Origin: Phoronis australis
Taxonomy: Eukaryota; Phoronida; Phoronidae
DNA length: 64,000 nt
Direction of reading: 5' to 3'
Assembly (NCBI GenBank): GCA_002633005.1
Contig: NMRA01000358.1
Span: 68,688 to 132,687, forward strand
Shown here: positions 22,948 to 33,787 of the stretch, in pieces
Layout: each line of letters begins with the position of its first letter
Position numbering within the stretch: position 1 is the first letter of the stretch
Program-made: the position numbers and the translations under genes
Notes under the pieces: generated by a model
What the model saw: the letters and a program-made list of their open reading frames with translations, nothing else
The model's database searches: none
What the model was told of the DNA's origin: nothing

Positions 22948-24362
22948 TTATTATTGAAAAATCGTTTAAGCTGCCTAAAAGGAAAACGATAGTTGAAAAA
23001 TTTTAACAGCGTTTTTAATATCTAAACTTGAACATTTATGAAATTTGATATATTGTTATGGGCAAACAGTCTTGTGTTATTTATAATAGTTATATAGACT
23101 TAAAGAGCACAAGAAACTGGATAAACCTTCACCTGATGAAATAGATTGTTCATTTTCTTCTGAGGTCATGTTTAAAATATGCAAACTCACTTAGCAGGGG
23201 ACAAGATCGTACGTCTCAGCAGATTACAACCGGAATCGTTAGCGACTGAGGCGCCCGGGGTGCTTGTGTTCTTAAGTAATAGGTGACTGTTAGTTGAAAC
23301 CAAGGCCACGGTTCAACTTGACGAGATGTGCTGACCATGAATCCTGATAGACTTCTTGATCTTAGGTGAGTGCCAATTTGAATTCTTGCCAATAAGATTG
23401 ACGTTCTCCATGGAAACGGAATGGCCGCTCACGATCATTGTTCACCAACGACTGTAGATTTATCTAGTTTCTTTGGCTCTCTACGTCTAGTGTTTGTACT
23501 ACGCTTGGTCTCTGCTGTGTATGTGTGCGAGGGGTCTTACTCACGCGAAATTTTATACATAACGCGAGATTGTTTGCCCTAAGGTGTAGGGTCTCCAGGT
23601 CTGATTCAGCTAAGTACCATGTGTAAGGTATAGCCACTGATACGCCCCGTTGTTACTATTGCTGTGCTACAATTGCGACTCTATACACGATACTGTACTG
23701 CCTTGTTCAGAGCTCACGTGAGTGTCATTTCATGGTACTGTGCTGCTTTGTTCAGAGCTTTTGTGACTGTCATTTCTGTTATGCAAATTTGTATGTAATG
23801 TGTGCTGGCGGTGTTTGTAATATCTGAGTTCAGTTNCCAGTAAGGTTGACGTTCTCCATGGAAATCCAATTTCAAGTGTCAAATTCGGAACACATCGCAT
23901 TTGTAACGGAACTATGGCTAAGTATAGGCTCTCCCGCGATATCCCAGGCGACCGGCAGTGGCGCTGCGCACTAGGACTCCGTTTCCGTCGTCTGCTCCAC
24001 TGTGCAATGAAGAAAATTTACTTCATTTTTTAAAGAAAATGGAACCTGAGTGACGATGAATAAACAGAAGCTGCTGGTAAGATGTGAATTTTAATCGAAG
24101 CCTTAGTGAATGACTCAGAAACTCGCAATACCCTCTTTGTCAAACCTTATCTTAAGACGATTTCCAAAGCAATCCCGTCATTATTGCCAACACGAAAAAC
24201 GGATTTGGTCTTTTGAGCATTTGAAGACTATTTTAAATGCGACGAAATTTGTTAAGAATCGATGGCACAAAACGTGTAATAAGCATTACAAAAAGAAGTA
24301 GGTTTCGCGCTCAAACGCTGTGGACCATAAACAAGTAGGTCTCTTGGTAAAAGATTAGTAGT
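22948..24362. other. Non-coding stretch; SLC22 exon 1 expected upstream but not seen
   Basis: No minus-strand frame here has the SLC22 N-terminal wording. A single N at 23836 has a near-copy of its right flank (GACGTTCTCCATGGAAA) at 23398, which again hints at an assembly overlap. A short plus-strand start (ATGAATCCTGATAGACTTC at 23338, then a GTGAGT donor) is noted but unsupported. Confidence 0.4.
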
Positions 24363-24440
24363 TAAATCGCGGTGGTGTAGTGGTAACGCACTCGTGTAGG
24401 CCTACTATTCGCCAGGTCGTGAGTTCGATTCTTTGGAATT
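24363..24440 (+). repeat. tRNA-like sequence (tRNA pseudogene or SINE head)
   Basis: TGGTGTAGTGG at 24373-24383 fits a pol III A box. GAGTTCGATTC at 24421-24431 fits a B box, about 37 bp apart as in tRNAs. The 5' arm AATCGCGG has no complement after the T arm, so the acceptor stem cannot form. A tRNA-derived SINE head is more likely than a working tRNA gene. Confidence 0.55.
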
Positions 24441-24961
24441 TGCAGCTTTTCCTGTTTGACACGTTCTCCAGGCAAGGACCGTTCAGGATGCGAAATTTAT
24501 AAAACACTCTGAGACATATTTAAACAGTACCCTTTAGGAATGTACTAATTAGAGTTTTAAAACAGGAAAAATTTCAACTTCCCAAAGGCAAAGTGTCATT
24601 ACTTTTATCCCAAAAAGTACAAATACAAAGGAATCAAAAAAAAAGGAAAATTAGCGACCAATTTCGTTACTGAATTGTGACTACGAATTATTCACAAAAG
24701 TTATCGCAAACCGACTGAATAAGTACATTAATAAGCGTATTCATGCAGACCAAACTTCTGTTTCAAAACGATTTATTGGTTAAAATATTAGATTAATACA
24801 GGACATAACATCGTATTATAAAAATAACAATCTCAATGGACAAATTATATTATTAGATTTTAAGAAAGCTTATAATAAATTAAATTGGTCCTTTCTTCAG
24901 TAACCCTTTTTGCCTTTGAATTTGGTCCCAAATATATTCAACGTATAAAAACAATATATAC

Positions 24962-25098
24962 ACAAAACGTACCGAGAGTGGCGTAGATGCCCCGAAACAT
25001 TATTACTCGTATCGACCGAGTCCGAAGGTCGAGTTCGATAGGCGGAATAATGTCGAGTGGGATATTACTTCATGTACGCCAATCGAGATACGTTTTGT
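24962..25098. mobile_element. 137-bp palindromic MITE-like insertion inside the LINE
   Basis: ACAAAACGTA (24962-24971) and TACGTTTTGT (25089-25098) are perfect inverted ends. The interior is also partly palindromic (ATTATTACTCGTATCGACCG against CGATAGGCGGAATAATGTCG). It sits where the LINE reverse-transcriptase frame breaks. I see no clear target duplication and cannot name a family. Confidence 0.55.
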
Positions 25099-25690
25099 AT
25101 TCATCCCATACGCTTCTAATTCCTAAGTTTCTTTCATTTTTTCGCAGATTTTTTAAATACTTCACTCAGACTGTTCACGTGGCGGATCACATCTTATATA
25201 TATGTACTTGCGCGTTGGGCTGCAAGTTTTCTCCAGTAAAATAAACAGTTTTAAATGTGACGATTTATTACTTGAAAAGAGATAACAAATACTAAAACCA
25301 GGGTAAGTTTTCATTGAGATTGTAACATCTCCTGAAAATAGTTTAATAACAACAATATTTGATATTGTAGTTACCGAGGAATCGGCTCCTGAGTTGCAGA
25401 CGATAAAATATTTAGCAATTGAAAACTGAGACATAACTGTCAAATAATTAACAGTCCAGTTCCAGATGTTACGATTGAGACCTGATTGCCTATGTATGTT
25501 GAGCGTTATTTACACTGCTATAATTGTATTACTTTAAATTATTTTCCGAAAGTTTGGTGATCAAACCGGCTAGCGACGTCGAGTCGACATTGACCTACCT
25601 TTTGAACTTTTCATGTCAGAGGTCACTGTTGAATTAGTGCTGGAGGTGAATACAGAAAACTTTATTACATGACCGTATTCCCCTCAACGC
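25099..25690. other. Unassigned DNA between the palindromic insertion and the resumed LINE
   Basis: The LINE reading becomes recognisable again only near 25700. The intervening bases show no ORF or repeat ends that I can name. They may be part of a larger insertion. Confidence 0.35.
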
Positions 25691-27845
25691 GTATAAAATA
25701 AATGACGATATTGTGTCTTTTGTTCAAAACAACGGAGTTACTTGTGGTTATTTTAGAGAGGCCTTCGTCAGGAGAATCCCTTAAGTAGTGAACTTTTTAT
25801 ACTAAGTGGAGCTCATGAGTCATTACATTAGAAATAACCCCTTAATGAAAGGATTGTGTATTAATGGGCATGAAGACAAAATAGTCCAGTATTCTGATGA
25901 TACAATGTTATTTCTTCAGGATGAAATGTCTGGAACAGAATGCTCTGAATTTCTTCGAAGATTGGGTGATGTGCCTGGTCTTAATAAATTAAATAAACGA
26001 AAATGCTGAGGAATTTTTTAGGCCACCAGTCTGAACTAAGAAAACCTATGGCATAAATTAGCCAAAAAGAAATATTAAATGTTTGGGTGTTTACTTCGTT
26101 AAATATGAAAAAGAAAAAATAGGCAAAATTTTGAAGAAAAAAAATCGGAACTCAGGAATGTTATAGATATTTGGAAAACGAGAAAATTAACAATTAAGAG
26201 AAGAATTGTCATAGCTAAACTTTTGCGCAATCTAAATTGATTCACGCTATATCTGTCCTTGGATTGACAAGGTATTTGTGCACACGAATCAACAAAGTGT
26301 AAATGATTTTATTTGGGCAGGAAAACCGCTTAAAATAAAGAAAAACGTTGCAATGGCCTCTTATAAAGATGGTGATTTAAAAGTCCCTGACATGACACTT
26401 ATAAAGGAAGACCTTTTAGTCAACTGGGTTGAAAGACTTCAGTCTCCTGAATGTGGAAGGGGAAAGTTTTATCCACAATATATCCTTAAGAGTTATGGTG
26501 GCGAACAAACTGTTTAGAAAGGTAAATGATGTTTTTTATAGAGAGGTTTTGTTTGTGGGTGAGCAGTTGAATCATATTGCTTTTAAAGATGTAACTGTTT
26601 GTGGTCAGATTATATGGCATAACAGAGATAACCACACTTAATAATAAGTCACCATATTATAAAGATTTTGCTAAGAATGGGCTATGTTTCATCAATGACT
26701 TTCTTGATGCTGACAATAAGCTTTTATCGTGAGAAGTACTCAAGACAAAATATAAATTAAAAGATTTTCAAATACTGAGTTTTAATTCAATATGTATCAT
26801 TTTTTCTAAAAAATGATCAAAGTCATCAGCGATTGGTTGGCTGCAACAATAAAATTTGCTTCGATTATAATACAATTGCAAAAGAAAAACCAAAAGCATT
26901 TTGTTGCAAAAAAACAGGCAATTATGAAAATTAGTGACAGCATTAGTCAAAACAAGATATTCCAAAAATTTACTCCTTGCCTTTTACACTTCTCGGTCGA
27001 TGCATTAAATCTTTTAAGTATACGTTGTTGCATAACAGAATGTGTACTAACTCTTTGTTATATAACATAAAAATTGTTGATTTTGATAAACGCCCCTACT
27101 GTAATCTGAACACATGTTTTTCCATTGTGATGTAATGCAAAGACTGTCGATTAATGTTCATGATATTTTGACATCTTCCCTTAAGGAACATATCAAAATA
27201 ACCAAGAATGAGTTCATATTTACCATTGGAGTCTGAACTCTTCCTGCTGACTAATTATGTTATCACTATCGCCCAAGATTTTGTTTATTTACGTAGCCAA
27301 CAGCAGTTACATCCAGATTGATCTAATTTAACTTAATCATGCCGAAATATGTTACAATGACAATATTTAAGTTTCAAAAACAAAGAGAACCGGACAACAT
27401 TAACAATAGATATAGGAGAGTCTCAGTGCTGCCATGCAATGAATTAAATATTAAATTCATATATTGTTTAGTGGTATTTTAGCCTGACTTACAAAGTCGC
27501 GTCTTTAAGTGGTACGAAACCAGCAACTCTACCCTATAACAGAAATGGATGTATCTCGATGTCTGCACTCTGGATGTGATCCCTTGGGACCTTACGAGGA
27601 GGCCAAAAACGAACGGCTAACTGCACTTTAATTAAACTAAACAGTTGGGATCTGCATTTCGCAATGTGCTGGACCACATGTCGCTAAAGTTGTCGTTTGG
27701 TCAACTGATCAATGGCCCAATGAGAGAAGTGGACGGGAAGGCTGTCCGTCTCTAATATCAGAGCGCGCCATATTCGCATTTCATTCACATCGCCATTCAG
27801 CATTCGATTCGGATACCAGACACAGTCGAGTTCAGACGCACTACT

Positions 27846-28287
27846 ATGGCATCTATCAAGATCACCAACTTTATCGACCACCTGCTTGCTGTTAAGCAAG
27901 ATTTAAAGACGGAAAGCCTCAACGCAGAGGAGTTCATAGCTCTTGTCAGAGCTGCGGAGGCCAAGTCCGCCTGGACCTCTGGCCTAGCCGAACGTGATCT
28001 CCTGAAAACCACCCCTGCTTCGGCCACGAAGCAGATAGTGACAAGCACAAAGGTCTCTGCGGCCTCGCAGAGACCCTCGGCTTCGGCCACGAAGCCCACC
28101 ATCGTGGCAAACAAGAAGGTTACTGCGGCCCCGCAGAAACCCCCCGCTTCGGCCACGAAGCCAACAGTGACAAGCAACAAGGTTGCTGCGGCCCCGCAGA
28201 AACCCTCTGTCCCGACGGGGCAGAATAAAGACAAAACTAAACCCCCTGCGCCCTCGCAGGCGGGCTCGAAGACCCCGGCTGCGCCCC
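27846..28287 (+). CDS. ORF of unknown function with an Ala/Pro/Lys-rich repeat tail (truncated at an assembly join)
   Basis: The frame opens MASIKITNFIDHLLAVKQDL at ATG 27846 and continues with an acidic, probably helical segment (LNAEEFIALVRAAEAKSAW). From residue 55 or so come three imperfect repeats of about 20 residues built on PASATKPTV and NKVAAAPQKP; the coding DNA has a matching period of about 60 bp. Codon use is GC-rich and unlike the AT-rich surroundings. The frame is cut at the N at 28288. I do not recognise it; a transposon ORF1 or gag-like product, or a host first exon, are both possible. Confidence 0.45.
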
Positions 28288-28288
28288 N

Positions 28289-28460
28289 ACCAATTCCAAA
28301 GAGAGCTGTACACTTGTTTTCCACTTTTTCCTCTAGCCTACAATCGTGAATCATTGGCTTCCACTTGTATGTAATCACGGCCGAGTCAGTGAGGCTCCCA
28401 TCCTTGCCAATGATCCTTTTCGCAAAGAATTTGCGGGCGTGTGCTGTCACATTGCTCTCA
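28289..28460 (-). CDS. Minus-strand ORF fragment next to the assembly join
   Basis: The minus strand reads SNVTAHARKFFAKRIIGKDG, then SLTDSAVITYKWKPMIHDC and KVENKCTALFGIG up to the N at 28288. It is protein-like in composition but I cannot assign it. Because the join may be arbitrary, its relation to the ORF on the other side is unknown. Confidence 0.3.
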
Positions 28461-31400
28461 CTTCATAAGCCACCACTGTCTTGTCTGCTCGCCAACAGCT
28501 ATGACAAATGTCCAACGTAACTAAATTCAAATTCGCGCTACATTTGACTGGCAATTTTTGCTCCACTTAGTTTTACGCACACCACAACTTTATCCATGTA
28601 AATGATAACGACCGCCACAATTTTCTCACCATAAGTAGTTTTCAGGATGTCTGCTCTTGTTTTTTGGCTTTCTGTTACACTGACTGGAGTTATTCTGTAG
28701 GTTGGGGAAATACAAAACGTGTTGAGCAGATGTGTCTCGTGAAAGCATGCTGTACTTCTCCCACACGCGCACTCGGACAGCTGACTTTCTCATAGGCAGG
28801 TACACATGCCTGTCGTACCGATTCATGCACTAGCCGGTCGTGTTTTCGAAATGAAAGCAGTGGATTGCCAAGTCTGCACGTTCATCCAAATCTGACGTCA
28901 TCCCTTTGTTTACGCAAGCATCGGTTCGATTTCTTCGTTGCATGTAGTTGAGTAGTTGCATAGGCGTGTAATAGTCGGTGGAGACGGGGGAATTGCCTCT
29001 CAGCCCCTAGATCGGGCAAAAAATTGGGGAATTCGAACTACTAAAACAAGAAAAATTCGTCCAGTGAAGAGAAAATTGGAGAACGTAAACAAGGTGCATC
29101 CATTGCCAATAGACAAGTTGGACGTGTGAGCGAGCTACTATTGAAAAAGAAGATGGAATTTTTGATCAAGTGTAACGTCAAAATGGAAGCACACAAGAAC
29201 ACGCCCGCCTACCTAATAACGTAGCACCACAACATCATGAAACAGATGAATCAGCGCGAAGCGTAAGGAAATAATGAGTAGTCCACCGCCGGGAACGGAA
29301 AATTTCGGCGGTCGGGGGTCGACGCACACGCCGCGACTGCAAATTTGCCCCGTTGCCCGAGCGCGACATCCATGGAAAACATTTATGAAACGTATAGTTT
29401 TAACTATCAAATGTGTTTTTTAATTGCGAGCAAAGGCGTTTTTACGACTGATTTCCAAGGTATCGAATGTAGGGTAATGACAGTCGTCAGTAAACATAAT
29501 TTCGCATTTTTGTCATTTGCTTTCCGTTGTACACTCGTTAACAATACGGTTTTTAGTTTCTTTTTCAAACTGCAACTTCCTCAAAATGGCAACCCGTGAA
29601 AGAAGCTCTGACTAGGTAGTGAACCGCGACAAATTTTGAAGGATATGTACAAATTATGTCGACTAAACCGTCTCCACAGTCAAGGTTATTATAACGCAAT
29701 GTGCATATGTGCATGTTTCTTTCGCTGCATTTTGACACCGGTAACTTTTCATGGGGGTAGGTATAAAGTATCGCCTGTGGCGTGCACGGCAATGCAATTG
29801 CCCTCGCCGGAACCGACTTGAAAAACTAAAAATAAAAAACTAGAAAGACACAAATAGTTGCCTCATGAAGTGTCCACTCACGTTTTCCATTGACAGTATA
29901 TATCAACTATCAAAATAACTTGGGACGGCTAGGAATTTCTGGACCGAAAATGCAAGAGGCGCAATTGAAATTGACGAGAAGAAAAAACATTTTACACAAA
30001 TACAAACAGCAATTAAGCGAACAGCTCTTTTTGGAAGTTGTGGTGGCCCTTAAAAGGGCCGTTGTTTTGCGAGGCACAAGTAAGTGATTTACTTGGCTGG
30101 CTACCTAAAATCGCAGCCAATTTTTCAGTCGCTGTGACCCCGGCAGCAATGCACAAGTGCAATCGGGCCGCCATCTTGAAGAAGAGTACAGCTACAGCCT
30201 AGAAAGTGGCATTTTTTTTATTCTCAGCATGTTCACAAATACCGAAACCACACTCACTGAGCCTACATGCAATGCCCACCTACAAAATGTCCCCAAACTT
30301 GGCCTACCCCAAAATTTTAATATTTTGGGGGTGCAAATTGGCCGCGGCCGCAGCCTAACTATTCATAACCATTGTTGTCAAAACCAATGAGCTATATACA
30401 TAGAGATGACACGACAATACTCGCAAGCCAGACAGCGCGTGACACGCGGTCCGCTATATTTATGATGGACGATTTGTAAACAAAAGCACGGTGGCCTTAT
30501 GGAAGCCGGGCAATTTTTAGAATAAACTTTGAAATTTTGAATACTAAAGAGGTTTTAAAATGTTGGTAACATAAAGCAACGTAAATACGTGACCCTTGCG
30601 TTGCTTAAACGGTCATGATAAGGCCGAGAAAAAAATAATTTCCCAATTATTTGACCGTGAATAGCTGCCGTTATGCCCTGGGATCTCTTGCCAGTTTACG
30701 AATTGCAGCGCATATACTTTATAATAGTTTAAAAATACCTCGATGACTTTCATAATAGCCACATNGGTAAGAAACTGATTTGTTCATTTTCTCATCCGGT
30801 ATGAGTTCAGAAATACTTTCGAAGTCGGATTTTGTACAGTCCTTATGCAAGTTTCGCCTGTGAGTAGGCCTATATATACTAGTAATCTTCAAAATGTTAT
30901 TTCGTTTTTTGTGATCACAGTACGTTGTCCTTCGTATTAATTCAGTAACTGCTAGGACTAGGTAACTGTTACATTGGAGTGGTTTCCGGACACAAATATG
31001 TATTGACAAACATCAGAAAATTAATAAAAAGCGCTTTGGCAGCCCCGTTTAAGCCAATTCCAAGCACACGCGGCTGGCTGGCTGGCGTTCAGTTCACATT
31101 TGTTGTGGTTATGTTGATAGCTGTGTCTGTGACCCCAATCATCCAGCTAGCACTGTCATACTGTAGACCAAGACATTCCAAATGCTGTTATTGTAAACTT
31201 GATAAATATTGCTCTGCAGAGCCTACTGACTTCGGCTCCGGTAATAGTGCCCAAGCTTCATGACCTTTAACCTTACTATGCGTTGTTATGATTGGTTAGG
31301 GACATGGCGCTAAGCGTCACCTAGCGGATCAAGAATGTTACAAATTTCTGGCGTTGTGCGGCCGACGACTTTGCTTTCTTAGCAATTTCTCGGTACCCTT

Positions 31401-33583
31401 GTGAAAGAATGCAACTAGGTTTTAACAGACTCCCGCACCTTCAAAACAACTAAGGAGCCCCCCAAAGCACGTCATCGTCACAGGAAAAGACAGATATATG
31501 AATGAGGGCAGACCATGTATGGTATTTAGGCATACTATAGCCCTAAGTGATCAGTAGTAAAACGTTCAAAACATTCAGGAGGAACTAAATTGTTGCAAAA
31601 TATCGAAAAATATGAAGAACAATCGGATTTTATGGTGCTCACGCATCGATCTCAGATATATGACAATTTCTCATTTTAGTACATTTGAGGTGTCAAAATG
31701 TATAGCTAATAAACTGGCTGACAAAGTTTTTATTTTATGCAATGAAAGTAACGTGTTTTGTCAACATTTTGGCTAAGTTTCATTCTCATAACAGTGGGGG
31801 CAGATTTGGTACAGCAGTGTACTGAACACAACCTCAAAATGACATAACGGGGGGCAGTGTAGTAAAACTACTAAATGAGGGTGGTAAATCGGAATCGTGT
31901 TTCAAGACATCTTTGTAACAATCTATAGGCACCGCTAAATAATGCCAAGTGAATAATAAATCAATAGCTTTAATTCAAGGAAAAATATGAACAGTTAAAA
32001 CTGGACAGTTTTTATACCGTAAAAACATGGCTGCGAAACCGTAAAATGTGTTTGAACCTATAACTTTAGAAAAACATAATATTTTGAGAAAATATTTTAC
32101 CGCTGTTTATAGATCCCATAGGACTACTTATGTGCCAAATTTGGTGAAAATCGGCTGACCCCCACCTTGCCGCTCATGGTTGGTGCTCTCGTGGACTAGT
32201 ACTTAAGTGTTCGAGGGAATAGTTCATAAGATTGCCATTATACTCGTCGGTCTGTCTCTATCCGGGATCTGCTACTGTATGGCCAAAATCCCTCAATGGA
32301 TGTCCGTGAAATTTTGCAGACACGTGGATCGTGGATGCTACTGCATGATGAAATTTTCAGATAGATCTGACGTCTTGTGGCAATTTTATTTATTTATTGT
32401 TAATTTGCCGCTTCATCAGTTTTTCCTGATGCAAATACACTGCCTCGACAGGGTCGTACCAGTTAAAGAAATGACCTGTATTTTGTGCATCTTGGTGGGC
32501 GTTTTCACTGTTTTCAAGTCCATTAATGTTAGTTGTAATAACATTAGATATTACTTATTCATACTGATGCAATTCTCATGTGTTAAAGATGTGTTGATAC
32601 ACAAGTTATTTTTTTTAAAACCACATAATTATATGTCTTCAGTCCATTACTACACAGATTGTGAAATTAAGAAATAATTGTAGTCTTCCTTTCGCCTGAC
32701 CTTTCCCATTAACCCTCATTTGACAAATGTTTAAATATTTTCTTGTGCACAAAAGAATTATTTTATACAAACAGCATGTTAAATATTTCACAAACCGACC
32801 AATATCTCTATTGTGGAGAGGTCCAGACTTTTCAACATAATTATGTTTTGCAGCTGCTTCTGTGTTAAACTTTTCTTGGCTTCCCTATGATTTGTAAGTA
32901 AAGTGTGTTAGGTATTCCAAAAAGTAAGCTGTTAACATTAATCTGAATTGGAGGTGTTCATTGCTGTTACTAAAACTGGCGCATTGATTGGGTGAAGTAT
33001 CTTCGAATAAATTAGACATTACATAAATTGTACAAAGCTCTGCTGCACTGCACAGTAATCTGCTGCTACATAGACATTTGTCAAGTATTCGTGTAAATGA
33101 ACACATACCAGGTATTATTCTCCAAGAAGAATCGTGTTAAAAGGTGGCAGGTGTTTTCCCACTGAGGAGAATGTTATTTCCAAATGCTTTACATCCCCAA
33201 GATGGTATTATTAAGTTGACTATTAAGTATTGCTCTCTTTAGTGGTAATGTTTAAAATAATTATCGGGTATCTGTATTGTATGTGATGCACACAGTGGAT
33301 GCATATTCAACCCTTCGCATTACTCCTGTTGTTCGAGCCATTTGAATAATCCACTGCGTAGCAGAGGTAAACGCAAAGAATTTTGAAAGTCTTGAAATCC
33401 AGTTGCTTTCAATCTTTCCACTTCATGGCATGTGAATTATCAGCTTCACTGGCTGAACTATTGTCCTAACGAAGTCTGTCATAAAATGGCAATGCAGCTT
33501 TTAAAATGTGGTTACTTGGCCATTTTGGTCACATTTTACTGGTTTTTCTCACTAATCAGTAACTGTTGTTGGTGCTCTTGCAG
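28461..33583. other. Gene-poor stretch upstream of the Munc13-like exons
   Basis: The longest frame (32207-32677, 156 residues, plus) is cysteine-rich and AT-rich with no family signature. A frame at 30979-31263 has a hydrophobic segment followed by CRPRHSKCCYC but no clear splice partners. A single N lies at 30765. A hairpin CCCCAAAAT/ATTTTGGGG is at about 30307-30330. Earlier exons of the Munc13-like gene should lie upstream of 33584, but I could not identify them here. Confidence 0.4.
30045..30060 (-). promoter_or_regulatory. Histone-type mRNA 3' stem-loop without an adjacent histone gene
   Basis: On the minus strand GGCCCTTTTAAGGGCC has a six-base-pair stem and a TTTA loop. It is preceded by CAAAACAAC and followed by ACCACAACTTCC, then CAAAAAGAGC. 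This fits the animal replication-dependent histone 3' signal: stem, ACCA flank, and a purine-rich downstream element of the kind bound by U7 snRNP. No histone coding sequence lies in the 400 bp upstream on that strand. Confidence 0.55.
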
Positions 33584-33787
33584 CTGTGCATCACTATCAA
33601 CGATATTGAACATGTACGTCGAGGTCTCAAGCCTTTGCCTGATGCGCTCAAGTTTGCTGAAATGGAGGCAGCTCTTAACAGAAGTGAGGAAGCTAGGAAT
33701 CCTAAAGCAGTGAGAACTGTTTTGAAGGCAGCTGATGAGGATATGGCATTGAAAATAAAGCAAGTGGTGGACAAGGTCGCTGATAGG
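33584..33787 (+). CDS. Munc13-like exon a (start of the visible part)
   Basis: The acceptor CTCTTGCAG is followed by 68 codons in phase 0: LCITINDIEHVRRGLKPLPD, then ALKFAEMEAALNRSEEARNP and a helical end DMALKIKQVVDKVADR. The donor is GTAAAC. It lies at the start of the MHD2 region. Confidence 0.88.

Larger units (their letters stand above)
24555..27330 (+). mobile_element. Decayed L1/Tx1-type LINE, plus strand, interrupted
   Basis: Relic pieces lie in ORF2 order. They are KGKVSLLLSQKVQ (about 24580), a stretch reading FKTIYWLKY (about 24760), ELMSHYIRNNPLMKGLCING then YSDD at 25890-25901, FIWAGKPLKIKKN (about 26310-26345), LNHIAFKDVTVCGQIIWHN (about 26567), YYKDFAKNGLCFINDFLDAD (about 26655-26715) and a C-terminal finger-like remnant near 27090-27330. 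Stops and frameshifts are frequent, and YSDD replaces the usual YADD. The reverse-transcriptase part is interrupted at about 24961-25690, where a palindromic insertion lies. Confidence 0.85.

Noticed and set aside
24363-24440. Functional tRNA gene
   Set aside because: The A and B boxes are good but the acceptor stem cannot pair and the 3' end is wrong.
30307-30330. CCCCAAAAT/ATTTTGGGG hairpin as a terminator or regulatory RNA
   Set aside because: It is a short AT-rich stem with no associated transcript or gene. Bacterial terminator logic does not apply here.
30979-31263. Small membrane protein with a CRPRHSKCCYC tail
   Set aside because: One hydrophobic stretch is suggestive, but I find no partner exons, promoter or recognised family.
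32207-32677. 156-residue cysteine-rich membrane-like ORF
   Set aside because: It is AT-rich, has no family motif or splice signals, and its upstream text looks repeat-like. Length alone is not enough.
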